Origin: Embleya hyalina
GTDB taxonomy: Bacteria; Actinomycetota; Actinomycetes; Streptomycetales; Streptomycetaceae
Direction of reading: 5' to 3'
DNA: 64,000 nucleotides
Assembly: GCF_003967355.1 (NCBI RefSeq)
Contig: NZ_BIFH01000030.1
Coordinates: 25,716-89,715 of the forward strand
The position numbers and the translations under genes are program-made. The notes under the pieces were generated by a model that ran no database searches, was not told the origin of the DNA, and was given only the letters and a program-made list of their open reading frames with translations. Below are positions 17,207-26,076 of this stretch, one piece after another (the first letter of the stretch is position 1; each line of letters starts with the position of its first letter).

Positions 17207-19624
17207 ATGACCACAGCTGCGTCGCCCTCCCGTGCCGAGGCGGATCGGGCCGCCGAGTCCGGCCCCCGGACGCTCGCCGAGGATCTGCGCGGACGCACCG
17301 ACGCGGACCTCGGCGCGTTGTTGTGCGCCCGGCCGGACCTGACCACCCCGGTCCCGGTGGACCTGACCCAGCTCGCCACCCGGGCCACCACCCGGGCCTC
17401 GATCGCGCGTGCCCTGGAGCGCCTGGACCGGTTCACCCTCCAGGTCGTCGACGCCGCGGTGGTGCTGCCCGACGGGTTCGCCCCGTCCCGGCTGCACGCG
17501 CTGATCGGCACCGCCCCGGAGGAGGTCCGGCGGGCCGTGGCCGCGCTGCGCGAGCAGGCCCTGCTGTGGGGGCCCGACGACGCGCTGCGAGTGGTGCGTA
17601 CGGTGCGCGACCTGGTCGGCGCGAGCCCGGCGGGACTGGGCCCGACGCTGGCCGGCGCGCTGGCCGCGACCGCGCCGTCCCGGCTCCAGGACGTGCTCGC
17701 CGACCTCGGCCTGGGCTCCACCCACGACGCGGTCTCCGCGATCGCCGCGATCACCGACCTGTGCACCGACCGGGCGCGCCTCGACGCGCTGCTCGGCCAG
17801 GCTCCGGAGGCCGCCCGCGAGGTGTTGGACAAGCTGGTCTGGGGGCCGCCCACGGGCAGTGTGCGCGGCGCCGACCGGCCGGTGCGCGCCGACGCGGCCC
17901 GCACACCCGTGGAGTGGCTGCTGGCCCGGGCCCTGCTCGTGCCCGCCGGGCCGGACGCGGTGGTGCTGCCCCGCGAGGTCGCGCTGCACCTGCGCGGCGG
18001 CCGGGTGCACCGGACACCGCTGCCCACACCCCCCGAGCTGCCGGTGCGCGGATTCGATCCACAGGCTGTGGACGACCTGGCGGCCGGTTCCGCGTTCACC
18101 GCCGTGCGTCGGGTCGAGGACCTGCTGGAGGCGTGGAGCGCCGGCGGCCCGCCCGTGCTGCGCGCCGGCGGCCTGGGCATGCGCGACTTCAAGCGCGCGG
18201 CGGTACAGCTGGACGTGCCCGAGGCCGAGGTCGCGCTGTGGCTGGAAGTGGCCTACGCGATGGGCCTGGTCGCGGGCGACGGCGAACCCGACGAGCAGTG
18301 GCTGCCCACCCCCGCCTACGACACCTGGCGGCGTACCCCGGTGGGCACCCGATGGGCCGCGCTGGCCGGCACCTGGCTGGAGACCACCCGCGTGCCCGCC
18401 CTGGTCGGCACGCGCGACGACAAGGACCGCCCGGTCGGCGCGCTGGGCACCCAGGTCGACCGGACCGCCGCGCCCGAGGTGCGCCGTCGGATCCTGGCCA
18501 CGCTCGCCGCGCTGCCGCCGGGCTCGGCCACCGACGCCGACTCGCTGCTCGCGCACCTGACCTGGCACCAGCCGATCCGGGCCGCGCGGCTGCCCGAGGC
18601 GCTGTTCCGGGCCATGCTCGTGGAGGCCGAACTGCTCGGGATCACCGGCCGGGGCGCGTTCGCCGGGTACGCCCGCCCGCTCGTCGAGGGCCGGGTCTAC
18701 GAGGCGGGCGACGCGCTGACCCCGCTGCTCCCGGAGCCGCTGGACCACGTCCTGCTCCAGGCCGACCTCACCGCCGTGGCCCCGGGCCCGCTGGTGATGG
18801 ACCTCGCGCACGAACTGCACCTGGCCGCCGACGTGGAGTCCACCGGCGGGGCGACCGTGTACCGCTTCACCGAGGAGTCGGTGCGCCGCGCGCTCGACGC
18901 CGGTCGCACCGCGACCGACCTGCACCACCTGCTCGCCACCCACTCGCGCACCCCCGTGCCGCAACCGCTGAGCTACCTCGTGGACGACGTGGCCCGCCGA
19001 CACGGCCGGATCCGGGTCGGCACCGCCGGCGCCTTCCTGCGCTGCGACGACGACGCGCTGCTCGGCGAACTGCTCGCCGATCGCCGCGCCGCCGGGCTGC
19101 GCCTGCGCCGCCTGGCCCCCACGGTGCTCGCGGCCGAGTCCGCGCCCGACACGGTCCTGGAGAAGTTGCGCGCGATGGGCCTGGCCCCGGTCGCCGAATC
19201 GGCCACCGGCGACCTGGTGCTGACCCGCCCGGACACCAGACGCACCCCGCCCCGCTCGGCCCCGCCCCGCGTCGCGGGCGAACCCCCGACCCCGACGGAG
19301 GCGCTGCTGGCCGCGGCGGTGACCGCGATCCGCGCGGGCGATTCCGCCGCCACCAGCCGCGCCGACACCGCCGTCGAACGCGATGGCGAACCGGTCGAAC
19401 TTCCGCGGACCTCCGCCGCCGAGACTCTGCTCGCGCTTCAGGCCGCGCACGCGGACCGGCGGGCGGTGTGGATCGGGCACGTCACGCGGGAGGGGCGGGC
19501 GACGCAGCACGTGGTGATTCCGCTACGGCTGGAGGGGGGTTATGTGACCGCTCACGAGCAGGGGACCGGGGAGATTCACACCTATCCGTTGCATCGGATC
19601 ACCGGGGTCGCCGAGGTGGGGTGA
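17207..19624 (+). CDS. XPB-like helicase-associated domain protein
   Basis: 805 residues, conserved in actinomycetes and usually annotated helicase C-terminal or helicase-associated protein. The middle contains several winged-helix-like blocks and the domain shared with the N-terminus of XPB/Ssl2 (DALTPLLPEPLDHVLLQADL, ATVYRFTEESVRRALDAG). The last 60 residues (RAVWIGHVTREG, then YPLHRITGVAEV) resemble a WYL ligand-binding domain. No Walker A or DEAD motif is present, so it is not an active ATPase by itself. The true XPB helicase lies 2 kb downstream on the same strand, with an ABC exporter inserted between, so I infer a DNA-repair partner. Confidence 0.85.
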   Translation: MTTAASPSRAEADRAAESGPRTLAEDLRGRTDADLGALLCARPDLTTPVPVDLTQLATRATTRASIARALERLDRFTLQVVDAAVVLPDGFAPSRLHALIGTAPEEVRRAVAALREQALLWGPDDALRVVRTVRDLVGASPAGLGPTLAGALAATAPSRLQDVLADLGLGSTHDAVSAIAAITDLCTDRARLDALLGQAPEAAREVLDKLVWGPPTGSVRGADRPVRADAARTPVEWLLARALLVPAGPDAVVLPREVALHLRGGRVHRTPLPTPPELPVRGFDPQAVDDLAAGSAFTAVRRVEDLLEAWSAGGPPVLRAGGLGMRDFKRAAVQLDVPEAEVALWLEVAYAMGLVAGDGEPDEQWLPTPAYDTWRRTPVGTRWAALAGTWLETTRVPALVGTRDDKDRPVGALGTQVDRTAAPEVRRRILATLAALPPGSATDADSLLAHLTWHQPIRAARLPEALFRAMLVEAELLGITGRGAFAGYARPLVEGRVYEAGDALTPLLPEPLDHVLLQADLTAVAPGPLVMDLAHELHLAADVESTGGATVYRFTEESVRRALDAGRTATDLHHLLATHSRTPVPQPLSYLVDDVARRHGRIRVGTAGAFLRCDDDALLGELLADRRAAGLRLRRLAPTVLAAESAPDTVLEKLRAMGLAPVAESATGDLVLTRPDTRRTPPRSAPPRVAGEPPTPTEALLAAAVTAIRAGDSAATSRADTAVERDGEPVELPRTSAAETLLALQAAHADRRAVWIGHVTREGRATQHVVIPLRLEGGYVTAHEQGTGEIHTYPLHRITGVAEVG

Positions 19625-19651
19625 CGGGGGTGGGGTACGGGCGGGGCCCGC

Positions 19652-20497
19652 CTACATCTCTCTGCGGCCGATGCGCCATACCGCGAGCCATACGCAGAGG
19701 CCGGAGATCAGCAGTGCCATGACGAGGTTGTCCGTGTACTCGCCGGCGGAGTGGCCGCGCAGTAGTTCGATCGGGGCGGTGCTCAGTTCGGTGGGCTGCC
19801 AGGATCGTAGAGGGCGCCACAACGACGCGAGCGGCATCAGGATGACGACGACCAGGCCCGCGCCGAAGATCGCCACCGGTCGGTGCAGCAGCGCGGCCGT
19901 CCCGGCCACCACGCTGACCTGTACGACCGTGCCCATCAGGCCGTAGAACGCGCCGTAGAGCACGGAGCGGGCGGGGAGTGCACCGAACATCCAGTGCACC
20001 TGGGCCCACGCGATCAACATGCCGAGTACGTAGGCGATCGCCACCGCCGTCAGGGTCACCGTGTAGCGGGGGAGGACCAGGTCGCGTGCATGGCGCATGC
20101 GGGTGCGGTGGAACGCGGCCAGCCCCGCTCGATGGTCCACCGCGAGTGCGCTGGCCATCAGGGCCAGGCCGACCAGGAGGCCGACCTGGGCGGTGCCGTA
20201 CACGTACACCGCCATTCCGCTGTCGGCTCGCATTCCGGTCGCCGGCGGTACCCCTTCGATGCGCAGTGCCTCGAGGATCTGGTCGCGGTGGCGGGCGAAC
20301 ACCGGGCCGACCAGGCCCACGCCGGGGTAGGCCACCAGCAGCAGCAACCAGCGCCGGGTGCGGGTCAGTCGCAGCCACTCCAGCCGCCACAGGCCCAGGC
20401 GGCGCGGTCCGCGCGGGACCCGATCGGGGGCGGCCACCACCGCCGGCACCGTCGGGGCCGACGACGCGGGCGCCTGGACGGCCCCCGAGCGCGTCAT
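19652..20497 (-). CDS. ABC-2 type transporter permease
   Basis: 281 residues with about six hydrophobic segments, including RWLLLLVAYPGVGLVGPVFA, VGLLVGLALMASALAV, VAIAYVLGMLIAWAQV and LLISGLCVWLAVWRIG. This fits the membrane half of an ABC-2 exporter. The ATG overlaps the stop of the ATPase gene by four bases, so the pair is translationally coupled. The substrate is unknown. Its stop lies 27 bp from the convergent helicase-associated gene. Confidence 0.85.
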   Translation of the reverse strand: MTRSGAVQAPASSAPTVPAVVAAPDRVPRGPRRLGLWRLEWLRLTRTRRWLLLLVAYPGVGLVGPVFARHRDQILEALRIEGVPPATGMRADSGMAVYVYGTAQVGLLVGLALMASALAVDHRAGLAAFHRTRMRHARDLVLPRYTVTLTAVAIAYVLGMLIAWAQVHWMFGALPARSVLYGAFYGLMGTVVQVSVVAGTAALLHRPVAIFGAGLVVVILMPLASLWRPLRSWQPTELSTAPIELLRGHSAGEYTDNLVMALLISGLCVWLAVWRIGRREM

Positions 20498-21480
20498 CGC
20501 GGACCTCCGGTGATGGACAGGAATGCCGCCTCCAGGTCCGACTCCTCGGGGGCGACCGACACCACCCGCGCCGAGCAGCGACTGAGCACCTCGGCCAGAT
20601 GCCGTTCGCCCGCCTCCAACGAACGCGCCTCCACCCGGAACAGCCCCGGTCGCATCGACGACACGCGCGCCACCCAATTCTCCGCCGCGAACGCGCGCAG
20701 CAGGTCCGTACCTCCGCCGCGCACCCGTACCAGCCAACTCGGTCGCATGTGCGTGTCCACGAGTTCGGCGGTCGAGCCCTGGTACAACAGGCGACCCGCG
20801 CGCACCACGCCGACGTGATCGCACACCCGCTGCACATCGGCCAGGATGTGACTGGAGAAGACCACCGTGGTGTGTTCGCGCAGGCTCGCCACCAGATCGA
20901 GCACATCGGCCCGACCCCGAGGGTCGAGGGCCGAGGTGGGCTCGTCCAGGATCAGCAGTTCGGGGTCCGCGACCAGGGCCGCGGCCAGTCCCAGGCGCAA
21001 CGTCATGCCGCGCGAGAGCGAGCCGGCCTTGCGGTCGCCGCAGCCGGACAGGCCGGTGCGGTGCAGCGCGACCTTGACCTTCTCCCGAGGCAACCGTCGA
21101 TCGACGAGGTTTCCGGCCAACTCGACCACCTCGGACGCGGTCAACCACGGTTCGAACTCGGGCACATCCGTGGACACCGCGACCCGACGCCGATCGACAC
21201 CGAACACCACTTCGCCCGAGTCGGCCCGCCGGGTGCCGCCCATGATCGACAACAGCGTGGTCTTGCCCGCGCCGTTGGGTCCCACCAGGCCGTACACGCA
21301 GCCGCGCGGCACCGTCAGATCGATCCCGAAGATCCCGGTGCCACCGCCGTAGTCCCTGGTCAGGGCACGCGTGAGCACGGCGGGACCAGTCGGTTCGCCG
21401 GCGTGCTCGGGGGTCTCGGCGGCGGTGCGACCGGGACGGGGAGCCCGATCGTCGGAGGCCGACGACATTGGTTGCGCCAT
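20494..21480 (-). CDS. ABC transporter ATP-binding protein
   Basis: 328 residues. Walker A is GPNGAGKT, the signature region SLSRGMTLRLGLAAALVADP replaces the usual LSGGQ with LSRGM, and Walker B plus D-loop is LLILDEPTSALD, followed by the switch histidine in SSHILADV. The C-terminal 90 residues are the accessory domain typical of ABC-2 drug or antibiotic exporters. The first ATG (21480) is used here; a second one, four codons on at 21468, is possible. It is divergent from the XPB gene. Confidence 0.92.
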   Translation of the reverse strand: MAQPMSSASDDRAPRPGRTAAETPEHAGEPTGPAVLTRALTRDYGGGTGIFGIDLTVPRGCVYGLVGPNGAGKTTLLSIMGGTRRADSGEVVFGVDRRRVAVSTDVPEFEPWLTASEVVELAGNLVDRRLPREKVKVALHRTGLSGCGDRKAGSLSRGMTLRLGLAAALVADPELLILDEPTSALDPRGRADVLDLVASLREHTTVVFSSHILADVQRVCDHVGVVRAGRLLYQGSTAELVDTHMRPSWLVRVRGGGTDLLRAFAAENWVARVSSMRPGLFRVEARSLEAGERHLAEVLSRCSARVVSVAPEESDLEAAFLSITGGPR

Positions 21481-21672
21481 CAAGTATCCAGGGTAGGTAG
21501 GCCGGCCGGTTTGTGTGTTCCTCCGTAAGGATGGGTCTCGCGCTCCTCCCTGGGCAGTACGGGCCCCGAACCCTGCTCCCGACGAGGGCAAGTGGTTTTC
21601 GGAACACGCGCACACCGCGGATGGTTGACACTTGTTGGTCCCGTCCCCCTCCACCCGCGGAAAGGTTGGCCC

Positions 21673-23319
21673 GTGCCCGACGGCCCGCTGATCGTCCAGT
21701 CCGACAAGACCCTGCTTCTCGAAGTCGGGCACGAGGCCGCCGCCGAGTGCCGCCGGGCCATCGCGCCGTTCGCCGAGTTGGAGCGTGCCCCCGAGCACGT
21801 GCACACCTATCGACTGACCCCGCTGGGCCTGTGGAACGCGCGCGCCGCGGGCCACGACGCCGAGCAGGTCGTGGACGTGCTGCTGCGGCACTCGCGCTAC
21901 CCCGTGCCCAACGCGCTCCTGGTGGACGTCGCCGAGACGATGGGCCGCTACGGGCGCCTGCAGTTGTCCCGGCACCCCACCCACGGCCTGGTGCTGACCA
22001 CCACCGACCGGGCGGTGTTGGAGGAGGTGTTGCGCAGCAAGAAGATGGCGCCGCTGGTCGGGGTGCGGGTCGACCCGGACACCGTGATCGTGCACCCCTC
22101 CGAGCGCGGCCAGATCAAGCAGGTGCTGCTCAAGCTCGGCTGGCCCGCCGAGGACTTCGCGGGCTACGTGGACGGCGAGGCGCACCCGATCGAACTGGCC
22201 GAGGACGGCTGGAGCCTGCGCGCCTACCAGCAGGAGGCGGTCGAGGGCTTCTGGCACGGCGGCTCGGGTGTGGTGGTGCTGCCGTGCGGCGCGGGCAAGA
22301 CGCTGGTCGGCGCGGCGGCGATGGCGACCGCCAAGGCGACCACGCTGATCCTGGTGACCAACACGGTCTCGGCCCGCCAGTGGAAGTCCGAGCTGGTCAA
22401 GCGCACCTCGCTGACCGAGGACGAGATCGGCGAGTACAGCGGCACCCGCAAGGAGATCCGGCCGGTGACCATCGCCACCTACCAGGTGGTGACCACGCGG
22501 CGAAAGGGCGTGTATCCGCACCTGGAGCTGTTCGACTCCAGGGACTGGGGTCTGATCGTCTACGACGAGGTCCACCTGCTGCCCGCCCCCATCTTCCGGT
22601 TCACCGCCGACCTGCAGGCCCGGCGCCGGCTCGGTCTGACCGCGACGCTGGTGCGCGAGGACGGCCGCGAGGGCGACGTGTTCTCGCTGATCGGTCCCAA
22701 GCGCTACGACGCGCCGTGGAAGGAGATCGAGAACCAGGGATACATCGCGCCGGCCGACTGCGTCGAGGTCCGGGTGACCCTGACCGAGACGGAACGCCTG
22801 GCGTACGCGACCGCCGAGCCCGAGGAGCGCTACCGGTTCTGCGCGACCACCGCGAGCAAGACCCGCGTGGTCAAGGACCTGGTCGAGCGGCACCGCGGCG
22901 AGCAGACCCTGGTGATCGGCCAGTACATCGACCAACTCGACGAACTGGGCGAGGTGTTGAACGCGCCGGTGATCAAGGGCGAGACCACCAACAAGGAACG
23001 CGAGCGGTTGTTCGACGCGTTTCGCACCGGCGCCGTGCAGGCGCTGGTGGTCAGCAAGGTGGCGAACTTCTCGATCGACCTGCCCGACGCCACGGTGGCG
23101 ATCCAGGTGTCCGGGTCGTTCGGTTCGCGACAGGAGGAGGCCCAGCGGCTCGGCCGGGTGTTGCGGCCCAAGGCCGACGGTCGGGGCGCGCGGTTCTACT
23201 CGGTGGTCGCCCGGGACACCATCGACCAGGACTTCGCGGCGCACCGGCAACGTTTCCTCGCGGAACAGGGCTACGCGTACCGGATCGTCGACTCCGACGA
23301 CGTGGACACCCAGATGTAG
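21673..23319 (+). CDS. XPB-type DNA repair helicase
   Basis: 548 residues, a superfamily 2 DNA helicase of the bacterial XPB type. Walker A GAGKT is at residues 206-210, the DEVH box at 298-301, and motif III is GLTATL. Motifs V and VI (SKVANFSIDLPDA, QRLGRVLRP) are intact. The N-terminal damage-recognition-like region is present (PDGPLIVQSDKTLLLE at the start). The GTG at 21673 fits the family start and follows GGAAAGG. A role in excision repair or fork remodelling follows from the family; the partner protein is probably the one encoded at 17207. Confidence 0.93.
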   Translation: MPDGPLIVQSDKTLLLEVGHEAAAECRRAIAPFAELERAPEHVHTYRLTPLGLWNARAAGHDAEQVVDVLLRHSRYPVPNALLVDVAETMGRYGRLQLSRHPTHGLVLTTTDRAVLEEVLRSKKMAPLVGVRVDPDTVIVHPSERGQIKQVLLKLGWPAEDFAGYVDGEAHPIELAEDGWSLRAYQQEAVEGFWHGGSGVVVLPCGAGKTLVGAAAMATAKATTLILVTNTVSARQWKSELVKRTSLTEDEIGEYSGTRKEIRPVTIATYQVVTTRRKGVYPHLELFDSRDWGLIVYDEVHLLPAPIFRFTADLQARRRLGLTATLVREDGREGDVFSLIGPKRYDAPWKEIENQGYIAPADCVEVRVTLTETERLAYATAEPEERYRFCATTASKTRVVKDLVERHRGEQTLVIGQYIDQLDELGEVLNAPVIKGETTNKERERLFDAFRTGAVQALVVSKVANFSIDLPDATVAIQVSGSFGSRQEEAQRLGRVLRPKADGRGARFYSVVARDTIDQDFAAHRQRFLAEQGYAYRIVDSDDVDTQM

Positions 23320-23359
23320 CGGACGCGGTGGCGACACCGCGGACGGCCGGGCGCGGGGG

Positions 23360-23560
23360 TCACGGCACCGCGTGCCGGCCGAGCAGGGTGACCCGCACCG
23401 CGGTGGCGGTGAAGATCCAGGTGCCGCGCGCGATCCGCGCGCTCGTGTGGGCGGGCCCGCGCAGCCGGGCGCGGACCAGGTCGGCGAACGGGATCGTGGC
23501 GGGGGCCGAGCCGCGCGGGGCGGGCATCCGCAGGGAACGGTGGGCGGGGAGGTGCGTCAT
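23360..23560 (-). CDS. small protein of unknown function
   Basis: About 66 residues, basic and Arg/Ala-rich (MTHLPAHRSLRMPAPRGSAP, ending TAVRVTLLGRHAVP), with no recognised domain. I chose the ATG at 23560 because a GAGGA sequence lies ten bases upstream; an ATG at 23569 is too close to it. The coding status is uncertain. It is convergent with the XPB gene. Confidence 0.4.
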   Translation of the reverse strand: MTHLPAHRSLRMPAPRGSAPATIPFADLVRARLRGPAHTSARIARGTWIFTATAVRVTLLGRHAVP

Positions 23561-23747
23561 CGTGCTCATGTCCTCGACGCTACGACGGCCCACATAACGG
23601 ACGCGTCAGCATCAGGGCGCCCGCCGCGCTACCTCTTGTGGGTGATCGCCCCCCAGGGGTCGCCCACGCGGCCGACCCGCTCGGATCGGGGTCGGGCGCC
23701 GGGTATCGGCCATCGGCACGCACCGTGCCGCGTCGTAGGCTGAACGG

Positions 23748-25184
23748 GTGAATGCCCTCATCGTTGGCTTCGACCTGGACATGACGCTCGTCGATTCGCG
23801 CCCCGGCATCGGGGCGGCCTGGGCCGTGCTCGCGGCGGAGACCGGTGCGGCGATCGACATCCCGGCGGTCGTCTCCCGGCTCGGGCCGCCGCTGGAGGTC
23901 GAGGTGGCGAACTGGTTCCCGGCGGCCGAGGTGACCGCCGTCGCCGCGCGCTATCGCGAGATCTATCCGCACCACGCCGTGCTCGGCACCGACGTGCTGC
24001 CCGGTGCCCGCGAGGCGCTGGCCGCGGTGCACCGACACGGCGGTCGCACCATGGTGGTCACCGGCAAGCACGAGCCCAACGCCCGGCTGCACCTGGATCA
24101 TCTGGGCCTGGCCGTGGACCACCTGGTCGGCGATCTGTGGGCCGAGCAGAAGGGCGTGGCGCTGCGCGCGTCGGGGGCCGGGGTGTACGTCGGCGACCAC
24201 CTCGGCGATCTGATCGGGGCCCGGGCGGCCGGCGCGGTCGCGGTCGGGGTGGCCACCGGGCCGATCTCCGCCGAGGACCTGCGGGCGGCCGGGGCCGACG
24301 TGGTGCTCCCGGACCTGACCGGCTTTCCCGCGTGGCTGGACGCGCACGTGGCCGACCTGCGGCTGGGCGCGCTGCGCGAGCGGTTGGCATCGCTCGGCAG
24401 CGTCGCGGTGGCGTTCTCCGGCGGCGCCGATTCGGCGTTCCTGCTCGCGGCGGCGGTACGCACCCTGGGGGCGGCCGACGTGCTCGCGTTGACCACCGAC
24501 TCGGCCAGCCTGCCGGCCGCCGAACGCGACGCCGCGCGGGCCTTCGCCGCGGAGCTGAGGGTGCGTCACGAGCTGGTGCCCAGCGACGAGATGGCGCGGG
24601 CGGGCTACCGGGACAACAACGGCGACCGGTGCCGGTTCTGCAAGACGGAGCTGATGGCGGTGCTCGCTCCGGTGGCCCGCGCGGCGGGGATGGCGCACCT
24701 GGCCACGGGCACCAACGCGGACGACGCGCGCGCGGGTTTTCGGCCCGGGATCGCGGCGGCGGCCGAGGCCGGCGCGGTCACCCCGCTGCTCGACGCCGGA
24801 TTGACCAAGGCCCAGATTCGGGCGATCAGCCGGACGTGGGGGCTGCCCACCTGGAACAAGCCGGCCGCGGCCTGCCTGTCCAGCCGGGTCGCGTACGGGG
24901 TGGCGATCACCCCGGCCCGGCTGGCCCGGGTGGAACGCGCGGAGACCGCGTTGCGGGTGGTGCTGGCCCGGGACGGCATCGCGGTGCGCAACCTGCGGGT
25001 CCGCGATCTGGGGCGGTTCGCGCGGATCGAGGTGGACGCCGCGCTGAGCACCGCCGTGGCCGGCCACGAACCGGCCCTGGCCGCGGTCCGGGACGCGGGC
25101 TTCGCCCGGGTCGAGGTGGACCCGCTGGGCTACCGCGAGGGCGCGATGAACGAACTGCTGCCCGACCCGGAGGCGTACCGCTGA
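23748..25184 (+). CDS. HAD phosphatase fused to a LarE-type sulfur transferase
   Basis: 478 residues in one uninterrupted frame. Residues 1 to about 200 are a phosphoglycolate-phosphatase-like HAD domain (motif I DLDMTLVDS from residue 9, late acidic motif VGDHLGDL). Residues about 205-478 are a LarE-family domain: PP-loop SGGADS at 224-229, CRFCKTEL with Cys295 and Cys298, NADDARAGFRPG, and ACLSSR with Cys376. LarE adds sulfur atoms in nickel-pincer nucleotide synthesis. Cys376 falls near domain position 176, the sacrificial cysteine of the lactobacillar enzyme; CxxC plus this Cys gives the three-cysteine set of cluster-type LarE. No larA, larB or larC is in the window. Confidence 0.88.
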   Translation: MNALIVGFDLDMTLVDSRPGIGAAWAVLAAETGAAIDIPAVVSRLGPPLEVEVANWFPAAEVTAVAARYREIYPHHAVLGTDVLPGAREALAAVHRHGGRTMVVTGKHEPNARLHLDHLGLAVDHLVGDLWAEQKGVALRASGAGVYVGDHLGDLIGARAAGAVAVGVATGPISAEDLRAAGADVVLPDLTGFPAWLDAHVADLRLGALRERLASLGSVAVAFSGGADSAFLLAAAVRTLGAADVLALTTDSASLPAAERDAARAFAAELRVRHELVPSDEMARAGYRDNNGDRCRFCKTELMAVLAPVARAAGMAHLATGTNADDARAGFRPGIAAAAEAGAVTPLLDAGLTKAQIRAISRTWGLPTWNKPAAACLSSRVAYGVAITPARLARVERAETALRVVLARDGIAVRNLRVRDLGRFARIEVDAALSTAVAGHEPALAAVRDAGFARVEVDPLGYREGAMNELLPDPEAYR

Positions 25185-25199
25185 GGGCGTCGGCGCGGG

Positions 25200-25436
25200 T
25201 CAGAGCAGCTTCGGTACCGGACGGCGGCGGCCGCGGATCGACCTGATCAGGCCCGCGGCGGCGATCGCGAAGCCGATCGGCATCAGCGCGCTGAGCAGAT
25301 ACACCGCGGTCGGCAGCGCGTGCGCGCCGATCAGCATGGGGGTGACGGTGGCGAGCGTGGCGACCGTACCGAGGGCGAAGAGCAGCGCGCCGATGCGGAC
25401 GAGCCGATCGCCGGGGCCTGCGGATGCGTTGGACAC
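25200..25436 (-). CDS. small two-helix membrane protein
   Basis: 78 residues with two transmembrane segments ([20 protein letters not shown] and [20 protein letters not shown]) and a basic C-terminus ([11 protein letters not shown]). The start is GTG at 25436. It is convergent with the HAD-LarE gene, with 15 bases between stops. Conserved in position beside the cold-shock-domain gene in relatives, as far as I recall. The role is unknown. Confidence 0.75.
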   Translation of the reverse strand: MSNASAGPGDRLVRIGALLFALGTVATLATVTPMLIGAHALPTAVYLLSALMPIGFAIAAAGLIRSIRGRRRPVPKLL

Positions 25437-25640
25437 CGACCCAGGGTAGATGCCCCGATCCGGGCCGCTCGCGCGCGGGGGCGGGATCCCGATGTCCGGC
25501 CGAGAAGGCGACCATTAGCCTGGACGAGTGAACGGGGTCACTACGCGTTCCTGCTCGGATTCGATGTGTGCGCCCCACCCAGCCTGGTAAATGCTCGTAA
25601 AAGTCCCGACGAAGCCGTCCCGACACGATCGAGGTCTCCC

Positions 25641-26024
25641 GTGCCCACCGGCAAGGTCAAGTGGTTCGACACCGAGAAGGGCTTCGGGTTTTTGTCCCGG
25701 GACGACGGAGGCGACGTGTTCGTGCACGCGTCGGCACTGCCGCAGGGCCTGGACACGCTCAAGCCCGGCACCCGGGTCGAGTTCGGGATCGTCGAGGGGC
25801 GCCGCGGCGAACAGGCCCTCTCGCTTCGTGTCCTGGACCCGCGCCCCTCCGTCGTCGCCGCGAGCCGCAAGAAGCCCGACGAGATGAGTTCGATCATCCA
25901 GGACCTGCTCAAGGTCCTGGAGGGGGTCGACAAGACGCTGGAGCGCGGTCGCTACCCCGACAAGCGGGCCACCGCGAAGGTCGCCGAACTGCTGCGAGCC
26001 GTCGCCGACGAGCTCGACACGTGA
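25641..26024 (+). CDS. cold-shock-domain protein with C-terminal extension
   Basis: 127 residues. The first 68 form a cold-shock OB fold, with RNP1 KGFGFL at 13-18 and RNP2 VFVHA at 26-30. The remaining 60 residues form a charged helical extension ([35 protein letters not shown]) absent from the short Csp at 5358. I chose the GTG at 25641 because the family starts directly at the PTGKVKWF block. The long-tailed form is typical of streptomycetes. It probably binds RNA; whether it is cold-induced is not known. Confidence 0.92.
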   Translation: MPTGKVKWFDTEKGFGFLSRDDGGDVFVHASALPQGLDTLKPGTRVEFGIVEGRRGEQALSLRVLDPRPSVVAASRKKPDEMSSIIQDLLKVLEGVDKTLERGRYPDKRATAKVAELLRAVADELDT

Positions 26025-26031
26025 GTACGCG

Positions 26032-26062
26032 CGCCGGGCGGGCCGAGCCGCCCCGCCCGGCG
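26032..26062. terminator. terminator between the cold-shock-domain gene and mqnD
   Basis: Perfect 11-bp stem (arm CGCCGGGCGGG) with a 9-base loop, in the 52-bp space between two convergent genes. Confidence 0.75.
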
Positions 26063-26076
26063 ATCTCCCGCGATCG

